A stretch of DNA of 64,000 nt. It comes from Tamarix chinensis. Taxonomy: Eukaryota > Streptophyta > Magnoliopsida > Caryophyllales > Tamaricaceae. Of the stretch, positions 24,417 through 34,826 are shown piece by piece. Position numbers and translations under genes: made by a program. The DNA is taken from positions 4,380,123 through 4,444,122 of the forward strand of contig CM060172.1 in NCBI GenBank assembly GCA_030549775.1. The letters run 5' to 3'. Each line of letters starts with the position of its first letter. Position 1 is the stretch's first letter. Below the pieces are notes generated by a model. The model worked only from the letters and a program-made list of their open reading frames with translations. It ran no database searches and was not told the DNA's origin.

Positions 24417-27095
24417 TGGTGATACATTATCTAACTTGGTAGTTAAACTTGGTAATATTTAATGTATAGGGGCAGTCTAGTAATTTTATACTTAATAAAT
24501 ATTTTTAATAAAAATTATTATTTTATTTATTAAATATTAATATGGTTTTTGTGATATTATTTTTTGGTATAAAAAATTTATTAATGAATCCTAACTATTT
24601 TTAGTAGGTTATCCACAAAGTTAGTTTTTGCTAGAAATCAAGTAACCTTGATACCCACAAAAAATTTTAGATATCATATGTTAGCACATTAGGGTTATGA
24701 CATGTGATTTATGTTAAATATGACTCATAAAAAATAATTCTATGATTATAAATGATATCTTAGAAAATGAAAAAGAAGGCTAGTTATCCTGTATAAAATA
24801 TTATGTGTGGAAGTGTGATAAAAAGGGGTATAATGTCAGGAAGTGATGTTGTATGATATGTGTATGTAAAAATTTTAGGTTAAGTATATATACATACACT
24901 TATAGCAAAATTATTACTACCATTAGCCTGGGGGAAATTTGGTTATTTAGTTCGATAATGATATTTAACTTAACTAAGATGCCTAATCTGTCATAAATAT
25001 TGCTAAGAATGGAAATTGGGGTTGGTTATCTTAGAGACACATGTTTGAGCATGAGTAAAAAATTTTTATAGCATAGGGGAATTTTGGTAATTTTACAAGT
25101 ACTATGGTAATTGTTCAAAATAAACATACAAGATAAGTATTGTTTTATGCTAAGTATAAGAATAGGGGTTTTTTGTCTTATTAACCCATGTTTTAGCATG
25201 ATTATCATTAATTTTAAGGTTTAAGGGCATTCTAGTAATTTGGAGTGTACCATGATAAATATTCCAATAAATATGCATGAGATGTGTTATTCATTATTAA
25301 ACAAGAGTATAGGGGTTTTGTTGTATTAGATATACCTATTTCAGCATGTTTATTATTTTTGTATGGTTTAGGGGTACTTTGTTAATTCAGGGTATATTGT
25401 GATGATTATTCTCATAAACATGTAGGATGTGTATTATTAGTTTATTAAGCATGAGAATATGTGTTTGATTGTTTTAAAAGTGCATGGTAGGATTTTACGT
25501 GCATAATGGTGTATAAGGGCATAATGGTCATTTGGTATGTCGGGTAACTTAGTTACATGATCAATAATTTCATTATGGTGTATTTTCCTTTTTATTGAAA
25601 TTTGATAAAATAAATGGAATTAGTAATGGAAATGGATGGTAAAGTGGTTGCTTTAGTCTTAGGGTAGTTTGGTTATTCTAATCTAAAGTGCCTAAGTGTG
25701 AGTATTTAAGCCTATGATGGCCTTAGTAAAATTCTAATGTTGACATTGATAATTACCATGACCTTGGTTACCTCATAATGTTGGAATCAAATAAAAATGA
25801 TTAAGTATGAAAAATCGATTACATGTGATTAATATGTGCTTTTGTGGTCAGCCTCATAAAATACTAGTACTTAAAGTGAAGACCACGAGATCAAGAATGG
25901 TGGCTCTTTAGGGGTCGCTACCCAAAAGACTTGATTTAGCCCACGATTATCTACGAATTTTGTTGTTGTACCTTAGAGCCCCAACTAGGCCCTACATCTT
26001 ACTCTATTTAGCTCTACAAACCTAAATAGGGGTGTGCAGACTTATGGATTAGGTTTCCATGTCAGTAGGTACTATATACCTTTGTGTACTAGTGCAACTA
26101 GGTTAACTTTATGTCTTTGGGTTGATAGTTTGTAGGATACTATAATGCCCTGATGCGCTAGTATAGTCAGGGTACCTTAGTGTCTCCGAATTAGTTGATC
26201 CCCATTCAATTAAATAAAAATGGAAATATTTAATAATTGAATGGAAAGGATTATTAGGATGTTTTGGTAGCAGACTTTATGCCTACCTATGATTCACTAG
26301 CAGCCTTTGCACCTATTTGTGGTTTGGTAGTAGCCTTTATGCTTACCTATGATGATGTTTATTGTTTATTTTGATGAGCTTATCTGTGAATTGAGAAGTT
26401 GTAGGTTGATTAAGAGAATTTTTCCTATTGTTGAGAATGATGTGGCTTTCTAATTATACTACAAAGTGCAACGCTTGGATGTTCCATTAGTAAGTTTTAG
26501 TTATTTCCAAAATGAATGAGTATTTGTGGCATATGATCTTGATGCATCTTGTTATATGAATGATTATCACATTCAATTAATATTTACACAATTAAATGTT
26601 CATGTACTGTTGTGATGCATCTAATGTATTCCATTCAGGCCTTGCATATTATTTTTATATAATCGGTTACCTAATACCATTGTACTGAAGGGTTCATTTT
26701 TTGGGCCCTACTTATTCAATGGGTATTGGTCTTTGTAAGTTAGTTCACAAGTCTATTTAAGGTCATCCTTTAGGTTAAGAGTGTAAGATTATTTGGGATT
26801 TTATCCAATAACTTGAGCAAGAAGTTTCTGCATTTCCTTATAATCTTTTTCTATTTCCCTTTCACTGACACTTTTGTAACTATAATTATTGGGATTTATT
26901 TGAAAGGTGAATTAATGGAACATGGTAATGTTTAGTAAAGTAAAATTTTAGCCTCAGCACTTGGTAATAAAACTATAGAAGAAACCAATCTGGTACTAAG
27001 TATGGCAATAGCACTCCAAAATTTACTATCTTAGCTTCCATGTGTAACTATTAAAAATTAAAATTTTTTTAGTGGTAAATTTTTGGGGTGTTACA
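24417..27095 (+). mobile_element. Gypsy LTR (likely solo)
   Basis: It ends ggggtgttaca at 27095, preceded by the family's 3' block (tcagcacttggtaataaaac ... 'gaagaaaccaatctggtac'). The 5' part (24466-24700, 'cagtctagtaattttata' and 'tagtaggttatccac') aligns with 42110-42300 in the LTR at 41221-45397. The exact left end is unclear because no tgtaa start survives; 24417 is an estimate placed after 'ccttaagaggggaac'. No coding region. It appears to split the - strand Tat-type gag. Confidence 0.7.
26263..26355 (+). repeat. Short tandem units in LTR
   Basis: Three units of about 35-40 bp contain 'ggtagcagactttatgcctac', 'actagcagcctttgcacctat' and 'ggtagtagcctttatgctta'. Confidence 0.75.
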
Positions 27096-27435
27096 CTAGC
27101 CCTTATCTCCCTCTCTAGAAGATCTAGAACTTTAACCAAATTTTATTTAGGAGAAGGCTATTGAAGTGTGGCATGAGAATGTTGACTAATAATATGGGGC
27201 AGTTTCTCGAGTGTTTGTGTTATAAGAGCTAGCATGTCTATGACCCTTGCTGAATGGATGCACAATGGTTGGCATTAGTAACTTGAAGTTGAAAGATACT
27301 AATTAAATTATCTCCCCTATTAGGGTAAATAGTACCAAGATCATATCGATCAAAAGGTTTAATAGAAGACATAACTTTTTGTAAAGGATTCTCGTAGACA
27401 ACACCTAAAAAATTAGTGATGTGTTATCATAAACA
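27096..27435 (-). pseudogene. Probable leader/gag start of a - strand Tat/Athila relic
   Basis: This stretch follows, on the - strand, an Athila-like LTR end at about 27449. One frame reads VVYENPLQKVMSSIKPFDRY, 'LGTIYPNRGDNLISIFQLQV' and TNANHCASIQQGS with few stops. I do not recognise a domain. Position between the LTR end and the gag-protease block at 23226-24345 is the main reason to call it part of the same element. Confidence 0.35.
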
Positions 27436-27930
27436 CTCCAAATTAAACCCTAAACATATAAGCAAATTATAAGTAATCAGTAGGGTTCAATCCCAAAAAG
27501 ACTATAGTTTAATTCATAAATTGATATTATTAAGTAAATTTCTCCACTTAACAAACTAGAAAAAACTAACCATTTATAATGAAAAGAATAAAAACTAAAA
27601 ATTTTAAAAAAATAACTGAATAAATAATTATATAATAAAAGTTAAAGGGTATATTTAGCAAAGGAAAATCAACCAATCATCGAATATAATGGTCACCCAT
27701 TATTTTTATTTTTTTATGATAACCTATACCAAAGCAATGAATTAATACAATATATGGGTCTTAAAGAAACCAACAGCATGATCCCTATTCCCTAACTTAT
27801 GATCCAAGATAGAGGGAACATCCTAACCTAAAGTATAGAAATAATGAAAGACCACCATCATATAAAAATCGAAAAGGATATATTCAACACCTAAATTCTA
27901 TCTTATTCCTTAGAATGAAACAAAACCATC
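27436..27930 (-). mobile_element. Athila-like LTR fragment
   Basis: The - strand reads 'AGTCTTTTTGGGATTGAACC', CTACTGATTACTTA and ATATGTTTAGGGTTTAAT up to about 27449. This is the same order as the + strand LTR end at 38294-38354 (cagtctttgtttgatcaacc, cctactcggtacttac, gtgtttagggtttaaca). The 5' part is lost where the Athila gag at 27960 begins. Confidence 0.55.
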
Positions 27931-27959
27931 ATTCATTCAACCTCTTCAATCAACAATAC

Positions 27960-29343
27960 CACAACAATCTAGAGGTACGTCAGTAGAGGATATAGTTAAA
28001 TATATAGCCACTAACACTTTAAATATATATCTAGAGGTACGTCAGTTAGCAAATTTTGTTGGTAAATTGCAATCACAAAGTTCCTCAAAGTTACCCAACC
28101 AAACAAAAAGGAATTTAAGAGAAAATGTAAGTGTTATCACCACTAGAAATGGAAACTGATTAGATGGTCCTAAGAAAATTAAAGATGACTAAGAGACTAA
28201 CCAAGAAGAGAAAGAATCAACAAATGTTGAAGAAAAGATCAATGGAAAACCAAATAAAGTAACTAAAATAAGTTTTACTAACCCGTATAAACCTATTTCT
28301 CCTTTTCCTAGATGGTTAGATATGGTTAAGAAGCAAGATCATGAAAAGGAGGTGCTAGAAATTTTATGAAGGTGTAGGTACACATTCCTTTGATAGATTC
28401 AATAAAGCAAGTGCCTAGGTATGCAATGTTTTTAAAATATTTGTGCACTAATAAGAAAAAATGGAGAGGGGATAAAAAATTAATCATGGGGGAAATTGTG
28501 TCAATAACTTTACAAAGAAAACTCTCACTTAAGTGTAAGGATCCTAGCATTTCAATAATTCCTTGTAAATTTGAAAACATGAGGTATGAAAAATATATGG
28601 TAGACTTAGGATTCCCAATAATTGTTATGTCTTTATCTATTTTTAATGCCATGAGTTTAGAACCCCTTAAAGAGACCCATGTTGTGAGCTAGTTAATGGA
28701 TAGATATAATAGATATCCTAATAAGGTTATAAAGGATATTCTAGTTCAATTGAATGAACTTAATTTTTCTACATATTTATGTTTGGGGCATGCTAGATGA
28801 TGGATCACTCAACCCATCTTCTATTATGTCAAGAATACCATTTCTAAAATCTCTAGAACTAAAATTTATGTGTATAATGGGACTCTTACTATGGAATTTG
28901 ATGGGGAAACAATCCATTTTAATATTGATGACTCCATGAGATATCCTACTCATTGTGAATTTATTTCTATGGTGGATGTAATGAACACTTTCTCTAAATA
29001 AGTTGTTGTTTTAACAAGTGATGAAATCGTAAAAGTTGTTCTCAAAAACCTGATGGAAATAGAATCTTAGAAGGAGTTAAAATGAAACTTTAAACTAGAT
29101 ACCAAAATAGAGGAATGTGTATTTACTTTTAGATTTTATCCTAATAACATACTAGAGCATACTTAATTTCCTATTATAAGGAGAAAAACCCGAACCTCTA
29201 TAGAAAAGGCTCTAGAAATAGAGTCAAAACCCTTACCTAATAATCTAAAATATGTGTTATTAAGGGATAATCAAACTCTTCCTATCATCAATGTTAATGA
29301 CCTTACAACTTCACATGAAGAGAAGCTTATGAGAGTTCCAAAA
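27960..29343 (+). pseudogene. Athila-type gag C-terminus, protease and linker to RT
   Basis: The gag end shows SVEDIVKYIATNT and 'VGKLQSQSSSKLPNQ', then RENVSVITTRNGN. The protease domain follows: PRYAMFLKYLCTNKKKW (28408-28460), SITLQRKLSLKCKDP, then MVDLGFPIIVMSLSIFN with the active site DLGFP at 28603-28617 where Athila has DLGAS. So the Asp is kept but its Ala-Ser are changed. GTLTMEFDGETIHFNIDDS (about 28879-28938) and LKYVLLRDNQTLPIINV follow, ending EEKLMRVPK at 29343. The - strand Ty3 element is inserted exactly here, and the linker continues in phase (YKNTI) at about 34827. The 18-bp sequence atctagaggtacgtcagt is present twice (27967, 28029). Confidence 0.85.
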
Positions 29344-29348
29344 TAATA

Positions 29349-30357
29349 TGGTGTGTGTGGGAGGATGGGATTCTTAAATTTATGATATTATGCCTTGATT
29401 ATGTTGATATTAATTAGAAGAATCTTTGAATATAATGGAAAGATGATAAGGGTGTTCGAATAAGGTAAACTAAATATGATGATGAATCGAATGAGATGAT
29501 TATGATTCAGTGATGGTGGATGAATGATGCTGGTGGTTTGAACGTGATGAGATGAATATGATATTAATTCAACAATGATATGTTGATGAAGATTATGATT
29601 TGAAAATTAGGGTCTAATGGAATATGAGTTTGTGGGTTTGGGTTAGGGTTAAGGTTAGGGTTTAACTTTGAATTTTAGGGTTAGGGTTATTTTATGGTTT
29701 GAATGTTAGGGTTAGGTTTTTGAATGCTGAAATTTGTTTAGGGTTTCAATCCTGCTTCAATTTTGGGTGATGTTTGGATGAAAATGATGGATACAAGAAT
29801 GTGGATTATGGAGTGTAAAAAGGATAGGACTTAATTTCTAATTCACACAGACAAAGAGATTAAGATTTTTAAGTTTAATCATTCACACAAATTTGGTTAA
29901 CTTGAATTGAACTCGCATAGAATATAAATTGCATTCAACTTCAATATTTATTTGTCAACTTATACTTCTAATCGTGAATTCGATGGTTGATATGGCCAAT
30001 CTACCATCTAGCTAAAATGCATAATTTAAAAGATACTAAACTAAAAGATATTATGTTACTTTATGCTACTTTACACTAACTTTTTGCTCTAGCTAATATC
30101 CAACCCTACTACTTAATCAATTAATTAGATAAATTAATAATTGCACATGACCAAACTTCACATTTCCTCCGCATACACGTGGCCATGCATTCCATGCGTG
30201 CCATAAACATGAACATAGACACCTAGTATCTTGTTTGGTATATTTCTAGCAACGTAACCATCCATTTGTCTTCAATTTTGTGGAGATCCTTTCCAAATGA
30301 AGAATAAGTTTTTCCATAATTATGAATGCCAATTCTTGAGTTTTTTCTCTTGCATCA
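29349..30357 (-). repeat. 3' LTR of the Ty3 element
   Basis: 1009 bp. The - strand reads TGATGCAAGAGAAAAAAC ... CACACACACCA. Compared with the other LTR it keeps an extra 'ccaaccctactacttaatc' region near 30100-30150, and it shares the telomere-like tract at 29640-29740. Confidence 0.92.
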
Positions 30358-30376
30358 TTCTCCCCTTTTTTATTTG
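30358..30376 (-). other. Polypurine tract
   Basis: The - strand reads CAAATAAAAAAGGGGAGAA directly before the 3' LTR start TGATGC, the plus-strand priming site. Confidence 0.85.
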
Positions 30377-31440
30377 AGTTTGCCCTCAAATTTTTATAGC
30401 CATAATAATGTCCTTGATAGCCCACCATATGAATCTGACAAATCAAACTCATAAGCACTTTCCCCAAACTTTTGAAGTACTTTGAAAAGATCACATGCCC
30501 TTGGCATAAGCTTGTGTTACCTTAGGTTAGAAAATATCTCCTTCCTCAAGTGTAACCATACCAAATCTCCCTATTAAAAAACATGATAACTCCTATGCTT
30601 TTTTTCTCTTGTCTTGTATAATTTATTCACCTTCTTAATATTGTGCTTGATTTGTTAGTGAAGTTTTTGAAAGAAATCCACTCTCTCTTGTGCATCATAA
30701 CTCTTCACTTCACCCTTCTTCAATGGGACCATATCAATTGTCATATATTGATTAGTACCATATACTATTTTGAATGGACTAGAACATGTTGTAGTACAAG
30801 GAATTCGATTGTAAGAAAATTTGGCATGTTCTAACTTGACACCCCAATCCTTAGCACTCTTAATCAACAATCCCCTTAGCAAAGTACCCAAAGTTCTATT
30901 AGTAACTTTGGTTTGTCCATCCATATGAGGATGATGCAATGTGCTAGTTAGAAGCTTCGCTCCTACATTGTGCCATAATGTCTTCCAAATATAACTGAAG
31001 AACTTCACATCTCTATCCAAAATAATACTTCTCATAATTCCATTCAATCTCACAATCTCGTTGAAATACAAATCCACAACATGAGTAGCATCATCAATTT
31101 TTTGACATGGAATAAAATGAGCTATCTTGGAAAATCAATCCACCATAACCATAATAGAGTCCTTTCCTCTTTGTTTCCTAGGCAATCCCAAAATAAAATC
31201 CATACTAATACCTTCCCATGGTTGAATATGCATAGGTAAAGGTACATATAACCTTTGTGGAAGAAAATCTTACTCCTTCGTCACATAGCACACCCAACAA
31301 CCATAATTTGTACTCCCTTTTGCATTCTCAACTAATAGAAATGTTCTTGCAGCAACTCTAAAATCTTGTCAACTATAAAGTGTCCTGTAATTCCTCCTTC
31401 ATGCACCTCTTTGATTAGTAATTCTCAAACTGAGGTTTTG
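30377..31440 (-). pseudogene. Integrase of the Ty3 element
   Basis: Integrase inserts the cDNA into host DNA. On the - strand, from 31440: KTSV, then the H-H part of the zinc domain (LIKEVHEGGITGHFIVDKIL), '[19 protein letters not shown]' with the first catalytic-core Asp region, a stop within VD*FSKIAHF, an open stretch 30655-31077 with SIILDRDVKFFSYIWKTLW (second Asp), and 'HMDGQTKVTNRTL'. The last motif is DGQTE in active enzymes, so the catalytic Glu is Lys (codon 30907-30909). The C-terminal part, 'CDLFKVLQKFG', runs almost to the PPT, and no chromodomain follows. Confidence 0.88.
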
Positions 31441-31965
31441 GGAACACATAATTTATTGTCTTTGAATAAGAACCCATCTTGAGCAACATAAGCTCCATAA
31501 CTTCCTTGTTTCTTGAAACCTTCGAAGATCATAGCAAAATCATCATCCACAATATATTGACTCTTCAACATCTCAAACCCCAAAAGATTTGCATCATTCA
31601 TAAAATCACATTTCTCCATCTTACTATAGAGCTTCACCTCTCTAAGCTTATCAAACATCCTCTTTAAGTGTTTTATGTGCTCGAACTCACTCTTGTTATA
31701 TACCAAGATATCATCAAGGTAAACAAAAAAAAGACTCCAACGAAGGGTCTAAGTACCTCGATCATCAATCTCATGAAGGAACTTGGTGCATTACATAGCC
31801 CAAATGGCATGACCAACCACTCACATAACCCATACTTAGTCTTGAAAGTTGTCTTCCACTTGTGCCCTTCCATTATTCGCATTTGATGATAGCCGCTCCT
31901 AAAATCAATCTTCAAGAGAACCTTTGCACCATGTAAATCATCTAACATATCATCCAATAGCATGC
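31441..31965 (-). pseudogene. Reverse transcriptase fragment of the Ty3 element
   Basis: The core of RT is present: [20 protein letters not shown], then '[17 protein letters not shown]' and [10 protein letters not shown] one-base length change in the T run (plus-strand aaaaaaaa near 31724-31731) moves the catalytic YLDDILVY box into the next frame, where it is intact, followed by [20 protein letters not shown]. Two deletions are clear. The protein before it ends [13 protein letters not shown] (near 31970) and jumps to the LDDML motif, losing the first RT motifs. After EKCDFM (near 31600) the text jumps to LLGFEMLKSQY, losing the RT connection and RNase H. Confidence 0.88.
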
Positions 31966-32480
31966 TCGGTACCTCTCAAAGGAGGTATCCCACTTGGCAA
32001 CTCATCCAAAAAAACATCGGCATGCTCTTTCAACACTTGTTGCAATCTTGGATCCATACTAGCATTATTCCCTCATTGGACCTCCTTTACCACTAATGCA
32101 TAGCATATATTCTCATATTTGATCACTTCATTCATCTCCCACTCCTTAAGGATCAACAACTCCATTCTACTCTTCCTTCTTCCCCTCCTACACTCGATAT
32201 CTTCTTTCTTTATTTTACTACATGATATCAGTTCTTTCCCCCTTTTCATTTCCCAAAACTAAATCCTCCCCATCTAGATTAGGTTTTAGCATAAACTTCT
32301 TTTAACCCTTACACACTAGATACTCATTAAGGAACCCATCATGCACAAACTTCCTATCAAATTGCCAAAGCCTACCCGACAAAATGTGACAAGAATCTAT
32401 AGGTATAATATCACATAAAATATCATCAAAATAATTTTCAATCTTTAAAGAGATAAGAGTTTGTTTTGTTACCCTTACTT
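31966..32480 (-). pseudogene. Protease-RT linker of the Ty3 element
   Basis: On the - strand: RRKSRMELLILKEWE and 'YENICYALVVKEVQ', then DPRLQQVLKEHADVFLDELP and SGIPPLRGT. This is the segment that precedes the RT domain in plant gypsy polyproteins. One stop follows KEVQ. It adjoins the deletion junction at about 31965. Confidence 0.75.
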
Positions 32481-32496
32481 ATTTTTCTTTTTTGAG

Positions 32497-32817
32497 TCAT
32501 TGGAGTGAATATGGTCTTTGATGAACCTGGGTCTCTAAACCAAGCTTGTTCACCATCTTCTCACTAGCAACATTAGTGAATGAGTCACTATCAATGATAA
32601 ATTCACATACTTTATCACCGACTCTACACATGGCCTTGAAAATATTCTCCCTTTGAGCAAGTAATGGTTTTTTTTGTACTTGGAGAACCCTTTGCAACAC
32701 ATAGCAATCCATTTGGCCTTTTTCTAAAGTATCCTTTAGGTTATCACTTTCTTCTTCAAGTTTTTTACTAATGTCTTCATTCTCTTCACAAGCCTCCATA
32801 CTTGTTATCTCCTTCAA
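32497..32817 (-). pseudogene. Aspartic protease of the Ty3 element
   Basis: A 106-codon open stretch with an acidic N-terminal half (EENEDISKKLEEESDN) and then the retropepsin domain: VLQVQKKPLLAQRENIF, CRVGDKVCEFIIDSDSFTNV. The active site is D-S-D at 32584-32592 in place of D-S-G/D-G-G. The catalytic Asp remains, but the flap-supporting Gly is Asp, which should inactivate it. KMVNKLGLETQ follows, as in the family. Confidence 0.88.
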
Positions 32818-32838
32818 AATTAATGCCCTTTAGTTTGG

Positions 32839-33600
32839 ACAATCTTGAGAAAAGTGGCCATAACCTCTACACTTGAAGCACTACTTGTTCACCTTATCAA
32901 CCACTTGATCCTTGCCCATTTCTTCATAAGTGAACTTTCTAACATTGTCTTGATTAGTGGCTTCGACACACCCTTGAAAGTCAAACCATATGGAACATAA
33001 GGTGGCTTGTTTAGTGGTTTTGTTCTCTTCAACTATTTCTCAAACTTTATTTCTTACTTGGCTAGGTCTTCAAACACTTCATAAGGATACAACTCCACCT
33101 TCTCTCAAATATTTATATTTAAACCCCCGATGAATCATGCATTCCTTTATTCTTCTCATTCTTGGACATCATATATTAGAGCTAACCTTTTAAACTCTCA
33201 AATATATTAATCAACTCTAAGCAACCCTTGCCTAAACATGATCATTTTTATAAAATTATCTTCCTCATATTCTCTAGGTAAAAATTTCTTCTTTAATAAC
33301 TTTTTTTAATTTTTCCCATGACCTTATTTTTTATTTTCCTTCTCTCTCCGTTCTCCTCTTGAAATTATTATACCAAACCCTAGCAAACTTCTTAAATATC
33401 AATATTGCTATTTGGAAACTCTTCTCATCATCAATCTCTTTATACTCAAAAATAGACTCAATAATTTTCAACCACTCAAGAAAAGATTCTGAATCGAGAT
33501 TACCTTTAAATTGAAGTAAATCAAAGCAGCTTCCATTTTCCACATCATCATAAGTTTTTCTCAAGGTGTCACATGGTCTTAAATAATTTCCCACACTCTA
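32839..33600 (-). pseudogene. gag of the Ty3 element
   Basis: Open at 33594-33331: FDLLQFKGNLDSESFLEWLK, then IESIFEYKEIDDEKSFQIAI and FARVWYNNFKRR, the retrotransposon gag fold. Downstream frames are broken until a zinc knuckle CFKCRGYGHFSQDC at 32839-32880, which is fully intact (C-x2-C-x4-H-x4-C). Upstream of 33600 the sequence gives only the leader. The intact knuckle contrasts with the loss of active sites in pol. Confidence 0.87.
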
Positions 33601-33955
33601 TTTGCCCTTCTTGACTCTGTTTTATGCCCTTCTCATGTTGCCTTCATCTACTTTTTCCCTTTGGTTTTATGGCTGCACATGTGACTCTTGAGCATGGGAA
33701 GCTTCTATTCTCCCCACATGTAATTTTACCTCCTTGATCTCACCCATGAAGGTCTTGAGAATATCTCTCAAGTCTTCTCTTGGTTCTCCATCCTCCCTCT
33801 TCACCAACCAAATGATATCTTCCCAAACACTCCCCTAAGTGCTCGAATATTTTTAAGTCTATTTGATGAATTCTTGGAGAATCTTTAAGATGAACCACCT
33901 TATTGAATAAACATGAAACAAATATTGAATATTGATTGCAATAGCTCCAACCTAA

Positions 33956-33968
33956 GGCTTTGATACCA
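33956..33968 (-). other. Primer-binding site, initiator tRNA-Met
   Basis: The - strand reads TGGTATCAAAGCC, one base off TGGTATCAGAGC, seven bases after the LTR end at 33976. Confidence 0.88.
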
Positions 33969-33975
33969 AAATAAG

Positions 33976-34821
33976 TATGTATATGGGGGATGGGATTCTC
34001 AAATTTATGATACTATAGCTCAGTTATGTTGATATTAATTAGAAGAAGCTTTGAAGATGATGGATAGATGATAAGGATATTCAAACTAAAGATGATGTTG
34101 ATTCAAATAAGATGATTATGTTTTGTTGATGGTGGATGAATGATGATGATGGTTTGAATGTGATGAGATGAATATGATATTGATTCAACAATGATATGTT
34201 GATGAAGATGATGATTTGAAGGTTAGGGTTTAATGGAATATAAGTTTGTCGATTAGGGTTAAGGTTAGGGTTTAACTTTGAATTTTAAGGTTAGGGTTTT
34301 GAATGCTAAAATTGGTTTAGGGCTTCAATCATGCTTTAATTTTGGGCAATTTTGGATGGTAATGATGGCTAAAAAAAGATGAATTATCGAGAGTAGAAAG
34401 AATAGGACTTAATCTCTAATTCACAAAGATAAAGAGATTAAAATTTTCAAGTTTAATTGCTCACAAATTTTCCATTAACTTGAATATTTGATTGTTAACA
34501 TCTACTTCTAATCATGACTTTAATGGCTTATATAGCCAATCTACCATCTAGCTAAAAATCATAATTCAAAATATACAAAACTAAAAGATATTATGGTAAC
34601 TTTATGCTCTAGCAAATATCGAAGCCACACATTTGCTCCCCATGCTCGTGGCCATGCATTCTATGTATGCCTTGCACATAGACGCCTAGTAGCTTATTTG
34701 GTACATTTCTAGCAACGTAACCATTTGTTTGTCTTCAATTTTGTGGGAGATTTTTTCTAAATGAAGAATAAATGGTTTCATAATTATGAATGTCAATTCT
34801 TGAATATTTTCTCCTATCTCA
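33976..34821 (-). repeat. 5' LTR of the Ty3 element
   Basis: 846 bp. The - strand runs TGAGATAGGAG ... CATATACATA, with terminal CA decayed to TA. It is shorter than its partner through deletions around 34615-34625. A TATA motif (CTATATAAG) remains at 34527-34535. Confidence 0.9.
34527..34535 (-). promoter_or_regulatory. TATA box of the LTR promoter
   Basis: CTATATAAG on the - strand, at the position equivalent to 18591-18598 in the solo LTR. Confidence 0.5.
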
Positions 34822-34826
34822 GAATA

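Larger units (their letters stand above)
29349..34821 (-). mobile_element. Ty3/gypsy element (Reina-like), both LTRs, internally deleted
   Basis: A complete insertion of 5473 bp: 5' LTR 33976-34821, PBS, gag, protease, partial RT, integrase, PPT, 3' LTR 29349-30357. Target duplication taata (29344-29348) / gaata (34822-34826). Two large deletions removed the RT N-terminus and the RT C-terminus plus RNase H, and no chromodomain is visible. The element cannot be autonomous. Lineage is inferred from the tRNA-Met PBS, a GxxVCEFIID protease, the INT style and the short total length. Reina is the most likely chromovirus clade, but a phylogeny was not possible. Confidence 0.93.

Noticed and set aside
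29640..29740. True telomere or fused chromosome end
   Set aside because: The ttaggg tract is short, imperfect, and occurs at the same place in three LTRs of one family.
30643..30834. + strand frame of 63 codons, and similar + frames at 31479 and 31668
   Set aside because: Antisense shadows of the - strand integrase and RT of the Ty3 element.
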